DNA of 64,000 nucleotides, taken from contig JARLIS010000043.1 of the NCBI GenBank assembly GCA_031291615.1, forward strand, positions 1 to 64,000, read 5' to 3'. Origin of the DNA: Parvibaculum sp. (GTDB taxonomy: Bacteria; Pseudomonadota; Alphaproteobacteria; Parvibaculales; Parvibaculaceae). Made by a program: the position numbers and the translations under genes. How positions within the stretch are numbered: the stretch's first letter is position 1; every line of letters starts with the position of its first letter. This document shows positions 41,859 through 51,417 of this stretch, piece after piece. Under the pieces are notes generated by a model that was not told where the DNA came from, made no database searches, and was given only the letters and a program-made list of their open reading frames with translations.

Positions 41859-42910
41859 GCACCCGCCTTCCGCCGCATCAGCAGCCAGAGGAAAAAGGGA
41901 CTGCCGATCAGGCTTGTCACAAGGCCGATGGGAAGTTCGGCGGGCACGACGACGATGCGGGCGATGCTGTCGGCAACGAGAAGCAATGTCGCGCCGAGAA
42001 GGGCGGCGCCCGGCAGCACGATGCGGTGATCGGGGCCCGCCGCCATGCGCACGAGATGGGGCACGACAATGCCGACAAAGGCGATGATGCCGCTGACGGC
42101 GACCGATGCGCCGACGGCGAGCGCGGCGGCGACCATGACGATACGCTTCAGCCGCTCGACGGGAACGCCGAGATGCAGCGCCTCGCGCTCGCCGAGAAGC
42201 AGCGCATCGAGCGCGCGGGCGGCGCGGTACATGGCGATGACGGCGACGAGCACAAAGGGCGCCGCCATCAAGACGCCCGACCAGCCGCCTCTTGCAAGGC
42301 TGCCCATGGTCCAGAAGGTGATGTCGCGGAGCTGGCGGTCGTCGCTCATGAAGATGAGGACGCCCATGGCGGCGCCCGCCATGGCGTTGATGGCGATGCC
42401 GGCGAGAAGCAGCATGCCCGTCGCCGCGACGCCGCGGCTGTGCGCGATGCGCTCGGTGGCGAAAGTGGCGGCAAGACCGCCGAGAAAGGCGGCGAGCGGC
42501 AAGAGATAGGGGCCTGCCACCATCGGCATCAGCGCGGCGAAGACATGGCCGAAGACGATGACGGCGACGGCGCCCAGCGCCGCGCCGCCCGAAATGCCGA
42601 TGAGGCCGGGATCGGCCAGCGGATTGCGGAAGAGGCCTTGGAGCGCCGCGCCGGACATTCCAAGGCCCGCGCCGACGACGACGGCGAGCACGGCGCGCGG
42701 CAGGCGGAGGCCGAGCACGACGGCGCGGGACTGGCTGTCGGCGTCGAGGCCGAAAAGAACGCGAAGAACTTCGCCGGGCGGGATCGGCATGGCGCCGACG
42801 GCGAGTGCCGCGACGAAGGCAAGCGCGAGAAGACCGCCAAGCCCGCCGAGCATGACGGGGCGGCGGAGCAATCGGAGCGGCGGCAGCAGAGCGCGCGCGG
42901 CGTCGCTCAT
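41855..42910 (-). CDS. hmuU: heme ABC transporter permease
   Basis: A 351-residue FecCD-family permease with about ten helices. GAGLGMSGAALQGLFRNPLA and PGLIGISGGAALGAVAVIVF are the conserved cytosolic coupling and gate regions. It overlaps hmuT and hmuV by four bases on either side. It forms the inner-membrane channel for heme. Confidence 0.95.
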   Translation of the reverse strand: MSDAARALLPPLRLLRRPVMLGGLGGLLALAFVAALAVGAMPIPPGEVLRVLFGLDADSQSRAVVLGLRLPRAVLAVVVGAGLGMSGAALQGLFRNPLADPGLIGISGGAALGAVAVIVFGHVFAALMPMVAGPYLLPLAAFLGGLAATFATERIAHSRGVAATGMLLLAGIAINAMAGAAMGVLIFMSDDRQLRDITFWTMGSLARGGWSGVLMAAPFVLVAVIAMYRAARALDALLLGEREALHLGVPVERLKRIVMVAAALAVGASVAVSGIIAFVGIVVPHLVRMAAGPDHRIVLPGAALLGATLLLVADSIARIVVVPAELPIGLVTSLIGSPFFLWLLMRRKAGA

Positions 42911-43797
42911 TCGGCGCTCATCCAGGGCCGCGCGGGGAGCGGCGGGAATTTCGCTTCGGGGTGAAAGCTCACCGCGAGGTCATGGGCCGCATGAGCCATG
43001 CGCGGCCCGAAGCCCAAGCCATAGAGCGCGTCCACGACGACGAGCCTGCGGTTCCGGATCGCGGGCGTGCCCGCAAGTTCGGGCAGCGCGTAAACCGCCT
43101 CTTCGCCGCCCAGCGCATCGACCGATTGCTTCATCATCACCAGTATCTCCGGCGCGGCGGCGACGCCCGCCTCCGGCGACAGGGGCTTGTAACCGTCAAA
43201 GCCGGTGACGGCATTGACGCCGCCCGCAAGCGCGATCATGGCGTCGGCGGCCGTCGCACGGCCGGCGGCCTTGGGCGCGCCGCCGCCCGCTTGCAGAAGA
43301 AAAAGCACGCGGGGGCGGGATTTGGCGGCAGCGACCTCGCGCTTCACGAGAGCGAGATCGTCGTTGAGCGCGGCGATGAGCGCATCGGCCTCGCGCTTCC
43401 GGTCGAGCGCGGCGCCGATCGCGGCGATGCGACCGATTGCGGCTTCGGTCGAATAGCCGTCCTCAAGATGCACGATGCGGAGACCGGCGGAGGCCGCCTG
43501 CGCCAGCGCTTCAGGCGGGCCCGCCTCGGGCCCAGCGAGAACGAGATCGGCCTTGAGCGACAACAGGCCTTCGGCGGCGAGCGCGCGGACATAGCCGACA
43601 TTGGGCAGACGCCTGGTCAATGCGGCAGGATAGACGCTTGTCTGATCGACACCGATCAGCGTGTCGCCCGCGCCGAGCGCATAGACGGTTTCCGTCACCG
43701 CACCGCCAAGCGCCAGCACGCGCTTCGGCGCATCGGCATTTGCGGAAGCGCCGAAGACGGCGACGCCGAAGACGAGGATGAAAGCGAGGAACCTCAT
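42907..43797 (-). CDS. hmuT: periplasmic heme-binding protein
   Basis: A 296-residue protein; ATG 43797 (MRFLAFILVFGVAVFGASAN) gives a signal peptide, and it overlaps the hmuS stop by four bases. The domain has LALGGAVTETVYALGAGDTL, YVRALAAEGLLSLKADLVLA, and the heme-tyrosine candidate region YALPELAGTPAIRNRRLVVV. It delivers heme to HmuUV. Confidence 0.93.
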   Translation of the reverse strand: MRFLAFILVFGVAVFGASANADAPKRVLALGGAVTETVYALGAGDTLIGVDQTSVYPAALTRRLPNVGYVRALAAEGLLSLKADLVLAGPEAGPPEALAQAASAGLRIVHLEDGYSTEAAIGRIAAIGAALDRKREADALIAALNDDLALVKREVAAAKSRPRVLFLLQAGGGAPKAAGRATAADAMIALAGGVNAVTGFDGYKPLSPEAGVAAAPEILVMMKQSVDALGGEEAVYALPELAGTPAIRNRRLVVVDALYGLGFGPRMAHAAHDLAVSFHPEAKFPPLPARPWMSAE

Positions 43798-44828
43798 GCC
43801 GCGCGCTTCTCGATGAGGTCGGCGACGATGGCGCGCCATGCCTCGTCTTCCGGCTGACCGGGCTTGCGCTTGCCGAAGAGCGTCGCAATCGTCTCGCCGG
43901 CGGCATCGAAAAGTTCGAGCGAGGTCACCGTGCCGTCCTCGGTCGGCTTCCAGACGATCCAGGCGCTCGCAATCATGTCCTCGCGGAGATGGAGGTTGAA
44001 GCTCTCGTCGAGAACGTTGAACCAGGGGCCCATCGGCTTCAGGTTGGTCACCGTACCGGTGTGAATCTGGATCATGCCGGGATTGCCTACAAAGACCATG
44101 ATCGGCGTGCCGCGTTCGCCGGCGAAACCCAATGTCGCACGAAGCGCGGAAAGCGGAACGGGGCGCGCCCGGCGCTCGCCCGCGAGGCGCAGCGCCTGCA
44201 CGCGCTGGAGCTTGAACTTGCCGAGCAGCCCGTGAAACTCATGCGTGTCCTTCAGCGCGTCCCATGCCTTGTGGAAGGCGGCGACATCGACGGCGCTGTC
44301 GGCAAGGGCCGCGCGGGGCGCAGGCTTCTTTTCGATGGCGAGGGGCGCGGGCTCGGCGGCGAACCCGGCGACGAGGCGGTCGAAGGCGGCAACGTCGGAT
44401 GTGTCGGTCAGATAGATCTTGTGGATCGCGGTTCCCTCGGCGTCGAAGAACTGGAGGCTCCGCCGCGCGCCTTCCGTCACCGCGAAGCCGAAACGCCATT
44501 GCGTGAAGAAGATGCGCAGGTCGATATCCTCGCCGACGATGAGGCCGACATGGGCGCCGCCTTCGAGCTTGCCGTAGACGCCCTTGCGCTCATGGACGCA
44601 AGCCTCGTTGCGCGTCAGCGCCATGACGCGGCCGAGCGCCGGCACGGCGGCGATGATCGCCGGCCATTCGGCTTTGAGCCGCACCGTCTCCGCACCGTCG
44701 TGACCCAGCGCGACAAGCTCGGCCTCGCTGATGCCGAGCCTCGCCGCAAGGTCGCGGGCGCGCAGTTGCGGCTCCTTCGCGGCGATGTCGGCGCGGCGGG
44801 TCTTCAGGTCGGAAATGGCAGCTGTCAT
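43794..44828 (-). CDS. hmuS: heme-degrading/heme-carrier protein HmuS
   Basis: A 344-residue protein made of two homologous halves, as in ChuS/HemS. The first has LAARLGISEAELVALGHDGA and the second LRLAGERRARPVPLSALRAT. The likely heme-coordinating segments are GVYGKLEGGAHVGLIVGEDI (first half) and FVGNPGMIQIHTGTVTNLKP (second half). It acts in the cytosol to bind and break down or traffic imported heme. It lies between tonB and hmuT with 21-base spacing on one side. Confidence 0.9.
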   Translation of the reverse strand: MTAAISDLKTRRADIAAKEPQLRARDLAARLGISEAELVALGHDGAETVRLKAEWPAIIAAVPALGRVMALTRNEACVHERKGVYGKLEGGAHVGLIVGEDIDLRIFFTQWRFGFAVTEGARRSLQFFDAEGTAIHKIYLTDTSDVAAFDRLVAGFAAEPAPLAIEKKPAPRAALADSAVDVAAFHKAWDALKDTHEFHGLLGKFKLQRVQALRLAGERRARPVPLSALRATLGFAGERGTPIMVFVGNPGMIQIHTGTVTNLKPMGPWFNVLDESFNLHLREDMIASAWIVWKPTEDGTVTSLELFDAAGETIATLFGKRKPGQPEDEAWRAIVADLIEKRAA

Positions 44829-44849
44829 GATTGTCTCCTGCGAGGTGGA

Positions 44850-45575
44850 TCAGTTGAGCGAGAAGCGGACCGGGATCTGGACCCAGGCGATGACGGGCAT
44901 TCCGTTGCGACGCGCGGGCTCGAACTGCCAACGGCGGGCGGCGGCGAGCGCGGCGTTATCGAGCAGCACGAAGCCCGAGCTTTTCCAGAGCTGCACTTCC
45001 TCGGCATTGCCCTCGCCGTCGAGACGCACGCGGATGAGCGCCTCGCCCTGCTGGTTGAGATCGCGGGCGCGCCTTGGATAGGCGGCGGGCGTCGGCGGCA
45101 CGCGGTAACGCGCTTCGGTGAGGATGATTTCGGAGATTGCGCCGGTAGCGCCTGCCGCAACCGGGGCGGAGACGGCGACGCCCGCCGGGCGATCGCTGTA
45201 AGAGGCTTCGGTGACGTGCGAAGGCAGCGGCGACGCGGAGGGCGCGGCACGGCGCACGGGCACGGGCGCAGGCGCCGGTTTCGGAGTTGCGGCCGGGGCG
45301 GGCTTCGTTACGACGGGCTCTGGCTTCGGCGCTTCTTGCCGAGGCGCTTCAGGCTTTTGCAGATGAACGAGCGTGACTTCGATCGCTTTCGGATCGCCGG
45401 GCGTCGGCGCGTCCGCGCCCTCAGAGATTGCCGACAAGGCGAAAGCGCCGAGGCAGAGATGCGCGGCGAGAGACGCCGCCACCGGAAACCGCAGACCGCG
45501 CGACCGGACGAGCAAGGCCGAGGAACCTTTTCCCTGCCAATCCATGTCCGCGGCTCCGATGGCGACGAGGCTCAT
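44850..45575 (-). CDS. tonB: TonB-family energy transducer
   Basis: A 241-residue protein. ATG 45575 (MSLVAIGAADMDWQGKGSSA) has AGAGGTG ahead, overlapping the hmuR stop codon. A membrane helix (PVAASLAAHLCLGAFALSAI) is followed by a Pro/Ala/Lys-rich periplasmic linker (about residues 80-140) and a C-terminal TonB domain: YRVPPTPAAYPRRARDLNQQ, GEALIRVRLDGEGNAEEVQL. It couples proton-motive force to HmuR. No exbB or exbD is in the window; they must be elsewhere. Confidence 0.92.
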   Translation of the reverse strand: MSLVAIGAADMDWQGKGSSALLVRSRGLRFPVAASLAAHLCLGAFALSAISEGADAPTPGDPKAIEVTLVHLQKPEAPRQEAPKPEPVVTKPAPAATPKPAPAPVPVRRAAPSASPLPSHVTEASYSDRPAGVAVSAPVAAGATGAISEIILTEARYRVPPTPAAYPRRARDLNQQGEALIRVRLDGEGNAEEVQLWKSSGFVLLDNAALAAARRWQFEPARRNGMPVIAWVQIPVRFSLN

Positions 45576-45585
45576 GCGCGCACCT

Positions 45586-47844
45586 CTAGAACCGGAAGGT
45601 CGTGTTGATGCCGACATTGCGGCCGGGCTGCGCATAGCGGTCGATCGTCAGGCTCGACGGGATCGAGCGCACATCCTGCGAGAGGAAATATTTCCTGTCG
45701 GTGAGGTTGAAGACGCCGGCATTGACGGTGAACGTCGGCATGACTTCGTAATAGACGGTGAGATCGAACACCGTATATTGCGGCGCCTTGAAGTAAGTCG
45801 CGTCGCTGACGCGGCTGTGCTGCCAGGCATGGGTCATGGTGAGTTCGCCGCCCCAGAATTCGCTGGTGTAGCGAAGGCCGGAGACGAGCTTCAGCGGATC
45901 GACGCTGTCGATGGGCGCATGGGTCGCCTCATCCTCGCCGCGGGCATAGGCGATGGAGCCGAGCAGCGCCCAGTTCGGGTGGAAGCGATAGTCGCCGCGC
46001 GCCTCGGCGCCATAGATATTGACGCGCGGGCGGTTCGTATACTGGTACTGGCTGAGGAGGCAGGGGCCGGGACCGCCGAAGATCGTGCCGTTGCAGAGCA
46101 GCGTCGAGTCGATGAAATTCTCGTAGCGATTGTAGAAGACCGACGTCGAGAAACTGCTGCCGCTTGAGAACTTGCCGCGCAGGCCCGCTTCCACGCCGTC
46201 GCTCGTTTCGGGCTTCAGGTTCGGGTTGACGACGATCTCATAGCCCTGCGCCGCATTGGCGAAAGCCTGATTGGCGCTGTCATAGGGCGGTGCGCGGAAG
46301 CCATGCGCATATTGCGCGAAGCCCGTATATTCCTCGGTGATCTTGTAGGTCGCGCCGAGCTTGGGCGAGATGGGCCATTCGGTGAGCGAGTTGACATTGG
46401 CGCCGCCCGAATTCTGAAACATCTGGTCGGGTTTCGGGTCGAGCTTGTAATAGTCGATGCGAATGGCGGGCACGACGGTGAGGCGGCTCGTCGCCGAAAT
46501 TTCATCCTGAAGATAGATGCCGGCCTTCAGCGTGTCGTTGTCGGGGAAGGTCTTGTTGGGGAAGACTTCGCCCGCGACGACGGTCGTCACGACATGGGTC
46601 GTCAGGTTTTCCTGCGTGCGGTAGCGCGGACGCGTCGTCTGCGTCAGCTCGCCGCTGATGCCGTAGGTGAAGCTGTTCGTCACGCCGAAGATGTCGCGCT
46701 TGGTGTTGAACTGCGCATCGGCGCCGTAGATGTCCTGAATGAAGTAGAGATCGGTGGTGCGGAGCGCGGCCGAGAGACCGACACCTCGGATCTGCTCGGT
46801 ATGTTCGCGGCGGTCGATATTCGTGTAGAAGATTTTGAACTCGCTGCGATCGACGAAGCCGAATGGCGCGTCATGCGCAAGCTCGAGGCTGACGCGGGAG
46901 CGCTCCGTTTCGTCGCGGCCGTTGGAGGCCACGACCGTGGTCGAGGGCGCGGCGGAAATATCGGTGAGGATGTCGGTCTTCAGCGTCTTGCGGCCATATT
47001 CGCCGGTGAGCTTGATCGTGTCGGCCGTGGTCGGGCGGAAGACGAGCTTGCCGAGGATATTGTCCGAGCGGTAGTCCTGCGGGTTCACCGTGACGCCGCG
47101 TCCCGTGGTGAGGGAGGGATCGTTCGGGACGGAACCGTTCGGCTTCGTTTCCTCGCCATCGCGATGAGTGAAGATCGCGAGCATCTCGACATTGCCCGCG
47201 CGCATCGCGCCCGTCGCCGTTTCGGAGAAGCTCTTGTCGGCGCTCGCATAGGCGCCCTTGACGCTGGCGTACCAATCCTTGCCGACGAGATCGAGATAGT
47301 CCTGCGGGTCTTTCGTCTGATAGGCGACGATGCCGCCGATGGCGTTGCTGCCATAAAGCGCGGAAGCGGGCCCGCGGATGATTTCGATCTGCTTGACGTT
47401 TTCAAGATCGACGAAGTCGCGATTATAGGTGCCGGGGCCTGCGTTCGAATCCGGGAAGTCCGGCACGTCGACGCCGTCGATCAGGAGCAGCACGCGGTTG
47501 AAGCCGATGCCGCGGATCGTGTAGTTGGTTTCGCCGCCGCGCATGGGCTGGTTGCCGACGGAAACGCCGGGCTCATATTTGACGGCGTCGCGCGGATTGC
47601 GCGCGTTGTTGCGCTCCAGCGTTTCGGCGTCGATGACCGAGACAGTGCCCGGAATGTCGTTCAGCGATTGCGGATTGCGCGTCGCGGTCGAGGTGACGGC
47701 GTCTAGCTCGGTGGGTTTGGGAGCGGGCTTTGCCTGCGTCGCGGTTTGCGCGTCCGTTGGCGATGCGGGTTCGGCGGCCATGGCCGCGCCTGCGACGGCC
47801 AGCGCCGCCAAAGATAGAAGAATAGAAAAGCCGTTCCTTGCCAT
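45586..47844 (-). CDS. hmuR: TonB-dependent heme/hemoglobin receptor
   Basis: A 752-residue outer-membrane barrel. The signal peptide (MARNGFSILLSLAALAVAGA) is followed by a Pro-rich linker, the TonB box region ELDAVTSTATRNPQSLNDIP, and the plug with SVIDAETLERNNARNPRDAV and NYTIRGIGFNRVLLLIDGVD. The barrel ends in RYAQPGRNVGINTTFRF with a C-terminal Phe. It has a heme-type NPDL-like segment, but the exact FRAP/NPNL motif is seen as HGFRAPPYDSANQAFANAAQ and VVNPNLKPETSDGVEAGL. It follows hemP by 120 bases. Confidence 0.95.
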   Translation of the reverse strand: MARNGFSILLSLAALAVAGAAMAAEPASPTDAQTATQAKPAPKPTELDAVTSTATRNPQSLNDIPGTVSVIDAETLERNNARNPRDAVKYEPGVSVGNQPMRGGETNYTIRGIGFNRVLLLIDGVDVPDFPDSNAGPGTYNRDFVDLENVKQIEIIRGPASALYGSNAIGGIVAYQTKDPQDYLDLVGKDWYASVKGAYASADKSFSETATGAMRAGNVEMLAIFTHRDGEETKPNGSVPNDPSLTTGRGVTVNPQDYRSDNILGKLVFRPTTADTIKLTGEYGRKTLKTDILTDISAAPSTTVVASNGRDETERSRVSLELAHDAPFGFVDRSEFKIFYTNIDRREHTEQIRGVGLSAALRTTDLYFIQDIYGADAQFNTKRDIFGVTNSFTYGISGELTQTTRPRYRTQENLTTHVVTTVVAGEVFPNKTFPDNDTLKAGIYLQDEISATSRLTVVPAIRIDYYKLDPKPDQMFQNSGGANVNSLTEWPISPKLGATYKITEEYTGFAQYAHGFRAPPYDSANQAFANAAQGYEIVVNPNLKPETSDGVEAGLRGKFSSGSSFSTSVFYNRYENFIDSTLLCNGTIFGGPGPCLLSQYQYTNRPRVNIYGAEARGDYRFHPNWALLGSIAYARGEDEATHAPIDSVDPLKLVSGLRYTSEFWGGELTMTHAWQHSRVSDATYFKAPQYTVFDLTVYYEVMPTFTVNAGVFNLTDRKYFLSQDVRSIPSSLTIDRYAQPGRNVGINTTFRF

Positions 47845-47964
47845 GTTCCAATTCCAAGAGATGCGATTGAAGAGAGCATTCCTGGCTGGCTACCCCTCCG
47901 CTTGGCGGACGGGCTTGGCTGGCTTGGTTGCCGTTGCTATTCGATGAGGGCGCCTGCGCGCGGG

Positions 47965-48135
47965 CTATTTGATCAGGATCAGCTTGTTGCTGGCCGTGAT
48001 GCGAAGCCTGTAACGCTCGCCCTCATGATCGATGATGACTTCACGTTTTCCCGCGAAAAGGCTCTGGCTGGAGACCTGCGGGGGACTTGCTGCCGCCCCG
48101 GTTTTGGCTCCGGCAAGCCCTGTTTCGCCCTTCAT
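47965..48135 (-). CDS. hemP: hemin uptake protein HemP
   Basis: A 56-residue protein; ATG 48135 (MKGETGLAGAKTGAAASPPQ) is preferred because a Fur-like box lies where a longer start at 48183 would be coding. The family core is SQSLFAGKREVIIDHEGERY, then RLRITASNKLILIK. HemP/HmuP helps activate or is needed for hmu expression under iron limitation. It leads the heme operon. Confidence 0.85.
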   Translation of the reverse strand: MKGETGLAGAKTGAAASPPQVSSQSLFAGKREVIIDHEGERYRLRITASNKLILIK

Positions 48136-48161
48136 AAGTCGTGCGCCTCGCTTCCTGCTAT

Positions 48162-48176
48162 CAAGAATGACTCTCA
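48162..48176 (-). promoter_or_regulatory. Fur/Irr-like box upstream of hemP
   Basis: On the minus strand TGAGAGTCATTCTTG resembles the 7-1-7 iron box TGAGAATCATTCTCA at 12 of 15 positions. It lies 27 bases upstream of the hemP start, just after a weak -10-like TTATGCT. Confidence 0.6.
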
Positions 48177-48230
48177 ATAGCATAAAGCTTTCGCCCGGCG
48201 CAAGATAATTGGGAAACGAATTGGGGACAG

Positions 48231-49532
48231 TCAGCGGCGGGCGGGCGCGACCTCATGGGCGGCGATCGAAGCCGGCTTCATCTCGATGCTGAAGCCGGGT
48301 GCGGACGGGGCGAGGTAGCGGCCCTTGCGGGTCACGCAAGGAGCGATGAAATGCTCGTGAAGGTGGTCGACATATTCCGCGACGCGCCCCTCCGCGGTGC
48401 CCGAAATCGCCAGATAGTCGATCATCGAGAGGTGCTGCACATATTCGCAAAGCCCGACGCCGCCCGCATGGGGGCAGACCGGCTTTCCGAACTTCGCGGC
48501 AAGCAGCATGATCGCCAGATTCTCGTTGAGCCCGCCGACGCGGGCGGCGTCGATCTGCACGATGTCGATGGCTTCGGCCTGCATGAACTGCTTAAACATG
48601 ATTGCGTTCTGGCACATCTCGCCGGTGGCGACCCCGATGGGCGCGATCGCCTCGCGGATCTGGCGGTGGCCGAGAATATCGTCGGGCGAAGTCGGCTCCT
48701 CGATGAACCAGGGCCTGAAGGCTGCAAGCTCCTTCATCCATGAAATCGCCTCGCCGACTTCCCAGACCTGATTGGCGTCGACCATCAGCCTGCATGTGTC
48801 GCCGATTTCCTCGCGCACGATGCGGCAGCGCCTTATGTCGTCGGCGAGATCGCGGCCAACCTTGATCTTCAGATGCGTCCAACCGTCGGCGCGGGCCTGG
48901 CGGCAGAGGCGGCGGATCTTGTCGTCGTCATAGCCGAGCCAGCCGGCCGAAGTCGTATAGGCGGGATAGCCTTCCGCCTCGAGACGACGGCGACGCTCGG
49001 CCTTGCCGTGCTGATTGCGCGTGACGAGGGCGAGCGCCTCCTCCTTCGTCAGCGCATTGGTGAGGTAGCGAAAATCGACGCAGCCGATGAGTTCAGCGGG
49101 CGTCATATCGGCGATGAGCTGCCAGACGGGCTTGCCTTCGGCTTTCGCCCAGAGGTCCCAGACCGCATTGACGACGGCGCCCGTCGCCAGATGCATGACG
49201 CCCTTGTTGGGCCCGAGCCAGCGCAGCTGCGAGTCGCCGGTGACGTGCCGCCAGAAGGCGCCCATATCGGCGGCGATGTCTGCGAGATCGAGGCCGACGA
49301 GGCGCGGCATCAGCGCATCTATCGCGGCAACGCACAGCTCGTTGCCGCGACCGATGGTGAAGGTGAGACCGTGGCCGGCGAGCGCGGGCGAGGATGTTTC
49401 GATGACCACATAGGCGGCGGAATAATCCGGGTCGGGGTTCATGGCGTCGGAACCGTGGAGCCCCTGCGAGGTCGGGAAGCGGACGTCATGCGTCCGCCAG
49501 CCGGTGATCCTGATTACGCCCGGATTGATCAT
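48231..49532 (-). CDS. fucD: L-fuconate dehydratase (enolase superfamily)
   Basis: A 433-residue protein. ATG 49532 ([20 protein letters not shown]) aligns with the known family start; ATG 49574 is alternative. The characteristic start [20 protein letters not shown] is typical of FucD. The enolase-family lysines are in HLKIKVGRD, and the metal ligands are in [23 protein letters not shown] and ATGEMCQNA. The catalytic His is in [20 protein letters not shown]. It dehydrates L-fuconate to 2-keto-3-deoxy-L-fuconate. It is divergent from the IclR regulator at 77 bases. Confidence 0.92.
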   Translation of the reverse strand: MINPGVIRITGWRTHDVRFPTSQGLHGSDAMNPDPDYSAAYVVIETSSPALAGHGLTFTIGRGNELCVAAIDALMPRLVGLDLADIAADMGAFWRHVTGDSQLRWLGPNKGVMHLATGAVVNAVWDLWAKAEGKPVWQLIADMTPAELIGCVDFRYLTNALTKEEALALVTRNQHGKAERRRRLEAEGYPAYTTSAGWLGYDDDKIRRLCRQARADGWTHLKIKVGRDLADDIRRCRIVREEIGDTCRLMVDANQVWEVGEAISWMKELAAFRPWFIEEPTSPDDILGHRQIREAIAPIGVATGEMCQNAIMFKQFMQAEAIDIVQIDAARVGGLNENLAIMLLAAKFGKPVCPHAGGVGLCEYVQHLSMIDYLAISGTAEGRVAEYVDHLHEHFIAPCVTRKGRYLAPSAPGFSIEMKPASIAAHEVAPARR

Positions 49533-49608
49533 TTCGAAGCCAGCCTCTGTTTCATGGACAAATCGAGAAGACATATATAAAACAGATCCGTCAAGAGCGG
49601 GGAGCGGC

Positions 49609-50400
49609 ATGGCGGAGACGAGGGTTCGCAAAGGCCCGGCAGGCGGCGGGAAACGCGCCGCGGCGAGCCGCTATTCCGCGCCCGCGCTCGAAAAGGGTCT
49701 CGATATTCTCGAGTTCCTTGCCGAGCACCCGGCAGGTTGCACGCTTGCCGAGGCCGCTGCCGGGATCGCCCGCACCAAGGGCGAAATCTTCCGCATGCTG
49801 GCCGTGCTCGAAGCCCGGCGCTATGTCGACCGCGGCGAGGCGGATGAACGCTTTCGCGTCACCGACAAGCTGTTCCGGCTCGGCCTGCGCCAGCCGAAAT
49901 ACAAAACGCTCAGCGAGACCGCCCAGCCCTTCATGGAGGCATTCGCGCAGGCGACGCGCTATCCCTGCCATCTCGCAATCCCGAGCGGCAGCCAGATGGT
50001 CGTCATCGGCCGGGCCGAGGGCGGCGACCTTGTCGGCATCACCGTCAAGCTCGGCTATCGCCAGGCGCTCACCGATACGGGTTCGGGCCTCTGCCTTCTT
50101 GCCTTCATGGCGGCGGATGAAAGAGCGCGCGCGATCGATCTGCTGCGCGGGGAGCGCCGCAAAGTGTCCGAGAGCGAGTTGAAGCGGATCGCGGCAAGCG
50201 GCGGCGTCGTCGAGCCGAGCCGGATCATGGAAGGCGTCTGGGACATATCCCGCCCGATCATGCGGGGCGGAAAGGCCGTGGCAGCGCTGACGGTTCCCTA
50301 TGTGAAGCTCAAGATCAATGCGGCGAGCCGGGAAGCGATCGCAAAGCGCCTCGGCGGAACGGCGGCGAAGATTTCAGCCGCGCTCGACGAGGGGGCCTGA
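49609..50400 (+). CDS. IclR-family transcriptional regulator
   Basis: A 263-residue protein starting at ATG 49609 with GGGGAG ahead; an upstream in-frame start runs through the fucD promoter. It has a winged helix ([40 protein letters not shown]) and the IclR effector domain ([40 protein letters not shown]). It probably regulates the fucose-type cluster, being divergent from fucD and followed four bases later by the AKR. Confidence 0.94.
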   Translation: MAETRVRKGPAGGGKRAAASRYSAPALEKGLDILEFLAEHPAGCTLAEAAAGIARTKGEIFRMLAVLEARRYVDRGEADERFRVTDKLFRLGLRQPKYKTLSETAQPFMEAFAQATRYPCHLAIPSGSQMVVIGRAEGGDLVGITVKLGYRQALTDTGSGLCLLAFMAADERARAIDLLRGERRKVSESELKRIAASGGVVEPSRIMEGVWDISRPIMRGGKAVAALTVPYVKLKINAASREAIAKRLGGTAAKISAALDEGA

Positions 50401-50403
50401 AAC

Positions 50404-51417
50404 ATGGGCTTGCAGACAAGACGGCTCGGCCGCACCGGAGTTTCCCTGACCGAACTCGGCTTCGGCGCCGCGCCCATCGGCAATCTCTACCAGCCGCGCA
50501 CGGATGCGGAAGTCGATGCGCTGCTGCAAAATGCCTGGGATGCGGGACTTCGCTATTTCGACACCGCGCCGCTCTACGGCTTCGGCCTCAGCGAGACGAG
50601 GCTCGGCAAATTCCTGCGCACAAAACCGCGCGGGGATTTCGTCATCTCGACCAAGGTCGGCCGGTTGCTGAAGCCCAATGCGGGCTGGCACGAGCAGCGC
50701 GCCGCCTTCATCGACGCTGCGCCCTTCGAGCCGGTCTACGACTATTCCCATGACGGCGTGATGCGGTCGGTCGAGGAAAGCCTTCAGCGCCTCGGCCTTT
50801 CATCCATCGACATTTTGCTGATGCACGACATCGGCGCGGCGACGCATGGCGCGGCCCATGCCGAGGTGATGAAGGTTGCGATGGAAGGCGGCTATCGCGC
50901 ACTCAACCGGCTGCGCGGCGAGGGAAGCGTCAAGGCCATCGGCATCGGCGCCAATGAATGGCAGGTCTGCGCGGAAGCGATGAACCATGGGCAATGGGAC
51001 GCGTTCCTGCTCGCAGGGCGCTATACGCTTCTTGAGCAGGAGCCTCTCGACGCGTTTTTTCCGCTATGCGAGAAGGCGGGCGTCGGCATCATCGTCGGCG
51101 GCGCGTTCAATTCCGGCATTCTGGCGACGGGGCCGGTCGAAGGCGCGCATTTCAACTATGGCGATGTGCCCGAGGAGGTGATGGACCGCGTGCGCCGCCT
51201 CGATGCGGTCTGCCGCGCGCATGGCGTCCCCCTGCCCGCCGCCGCGCTGCAATTTCCTCGCGCGCATCCCCTCGTCGCCACCGTCATTCCGGGCGTCGCC
51301 CATAGCGCGGAGCTTGCAAGCGCTCTCGACTGGGCGGCGCGCGCCATTCCGCCCGCGCTCTGGTCGGACCTCAAGGCCGAAGGACTTCTTCACCGCAATG
51401 CGCCGGTGCCGGCATGA
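50404..51417 (+). CDS. aldo/keto reductase, L-fucose dehydrogenase-like
   Basis: A 337-residue AKR. The catalytic tetrad is seen as YFDTAPLYGFGLSETRLG (Asp, Tyr), VISTKVGRLL (Lys), and DILLMHDIGA (His). Substrates of this subgroup include L-fucose and related sugars; place in the cluster suggests the first oxidation to L-fuconolactone. It is followed by the lactonase with a four-base overlap (ATGA). Confidence 0.9.
   Translation: MGLQTRRLGRTGVSLTELGFGAAPIGNLYQPRTDAEVDALLQNAWDAGLRYFDTAPLYGFGLSETRLGKFLRTKPRGDFVISTKVGRLLKPNAGWHEQRAAFIDAAPFEPVYDYSHDGVMRSVEESLQRLGLSSIDILLMHDIGAATHGAAHAEVMKVAMEGGYRALNRLRGEGSVKAIGIGANEWQVCAEAMNHGQWDAFLLAGRYTLLEQEPLDAFFPLCEKAGVGIIVGGAFNSGILATGPVEGAHFNYGDVPEEVMDRVRRLDAVCRAHGVPLPAAALQFPRAHPLVATVIPGVAHSAELASALDWAARAIPPALWSDLKAEGLLHRNAPVPA

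Noticed and set aside
46303..47706. A 467-codon plus-strand frame
   Set aside because: It is antisense to hmuR, which has full barrel and plug features.
49533..49608. An IclR operator palindrome between fucD and the regulator
   Set aside because: The AT-rich centre (ACATATATAAAAC) shows no convincing inverted repeat.
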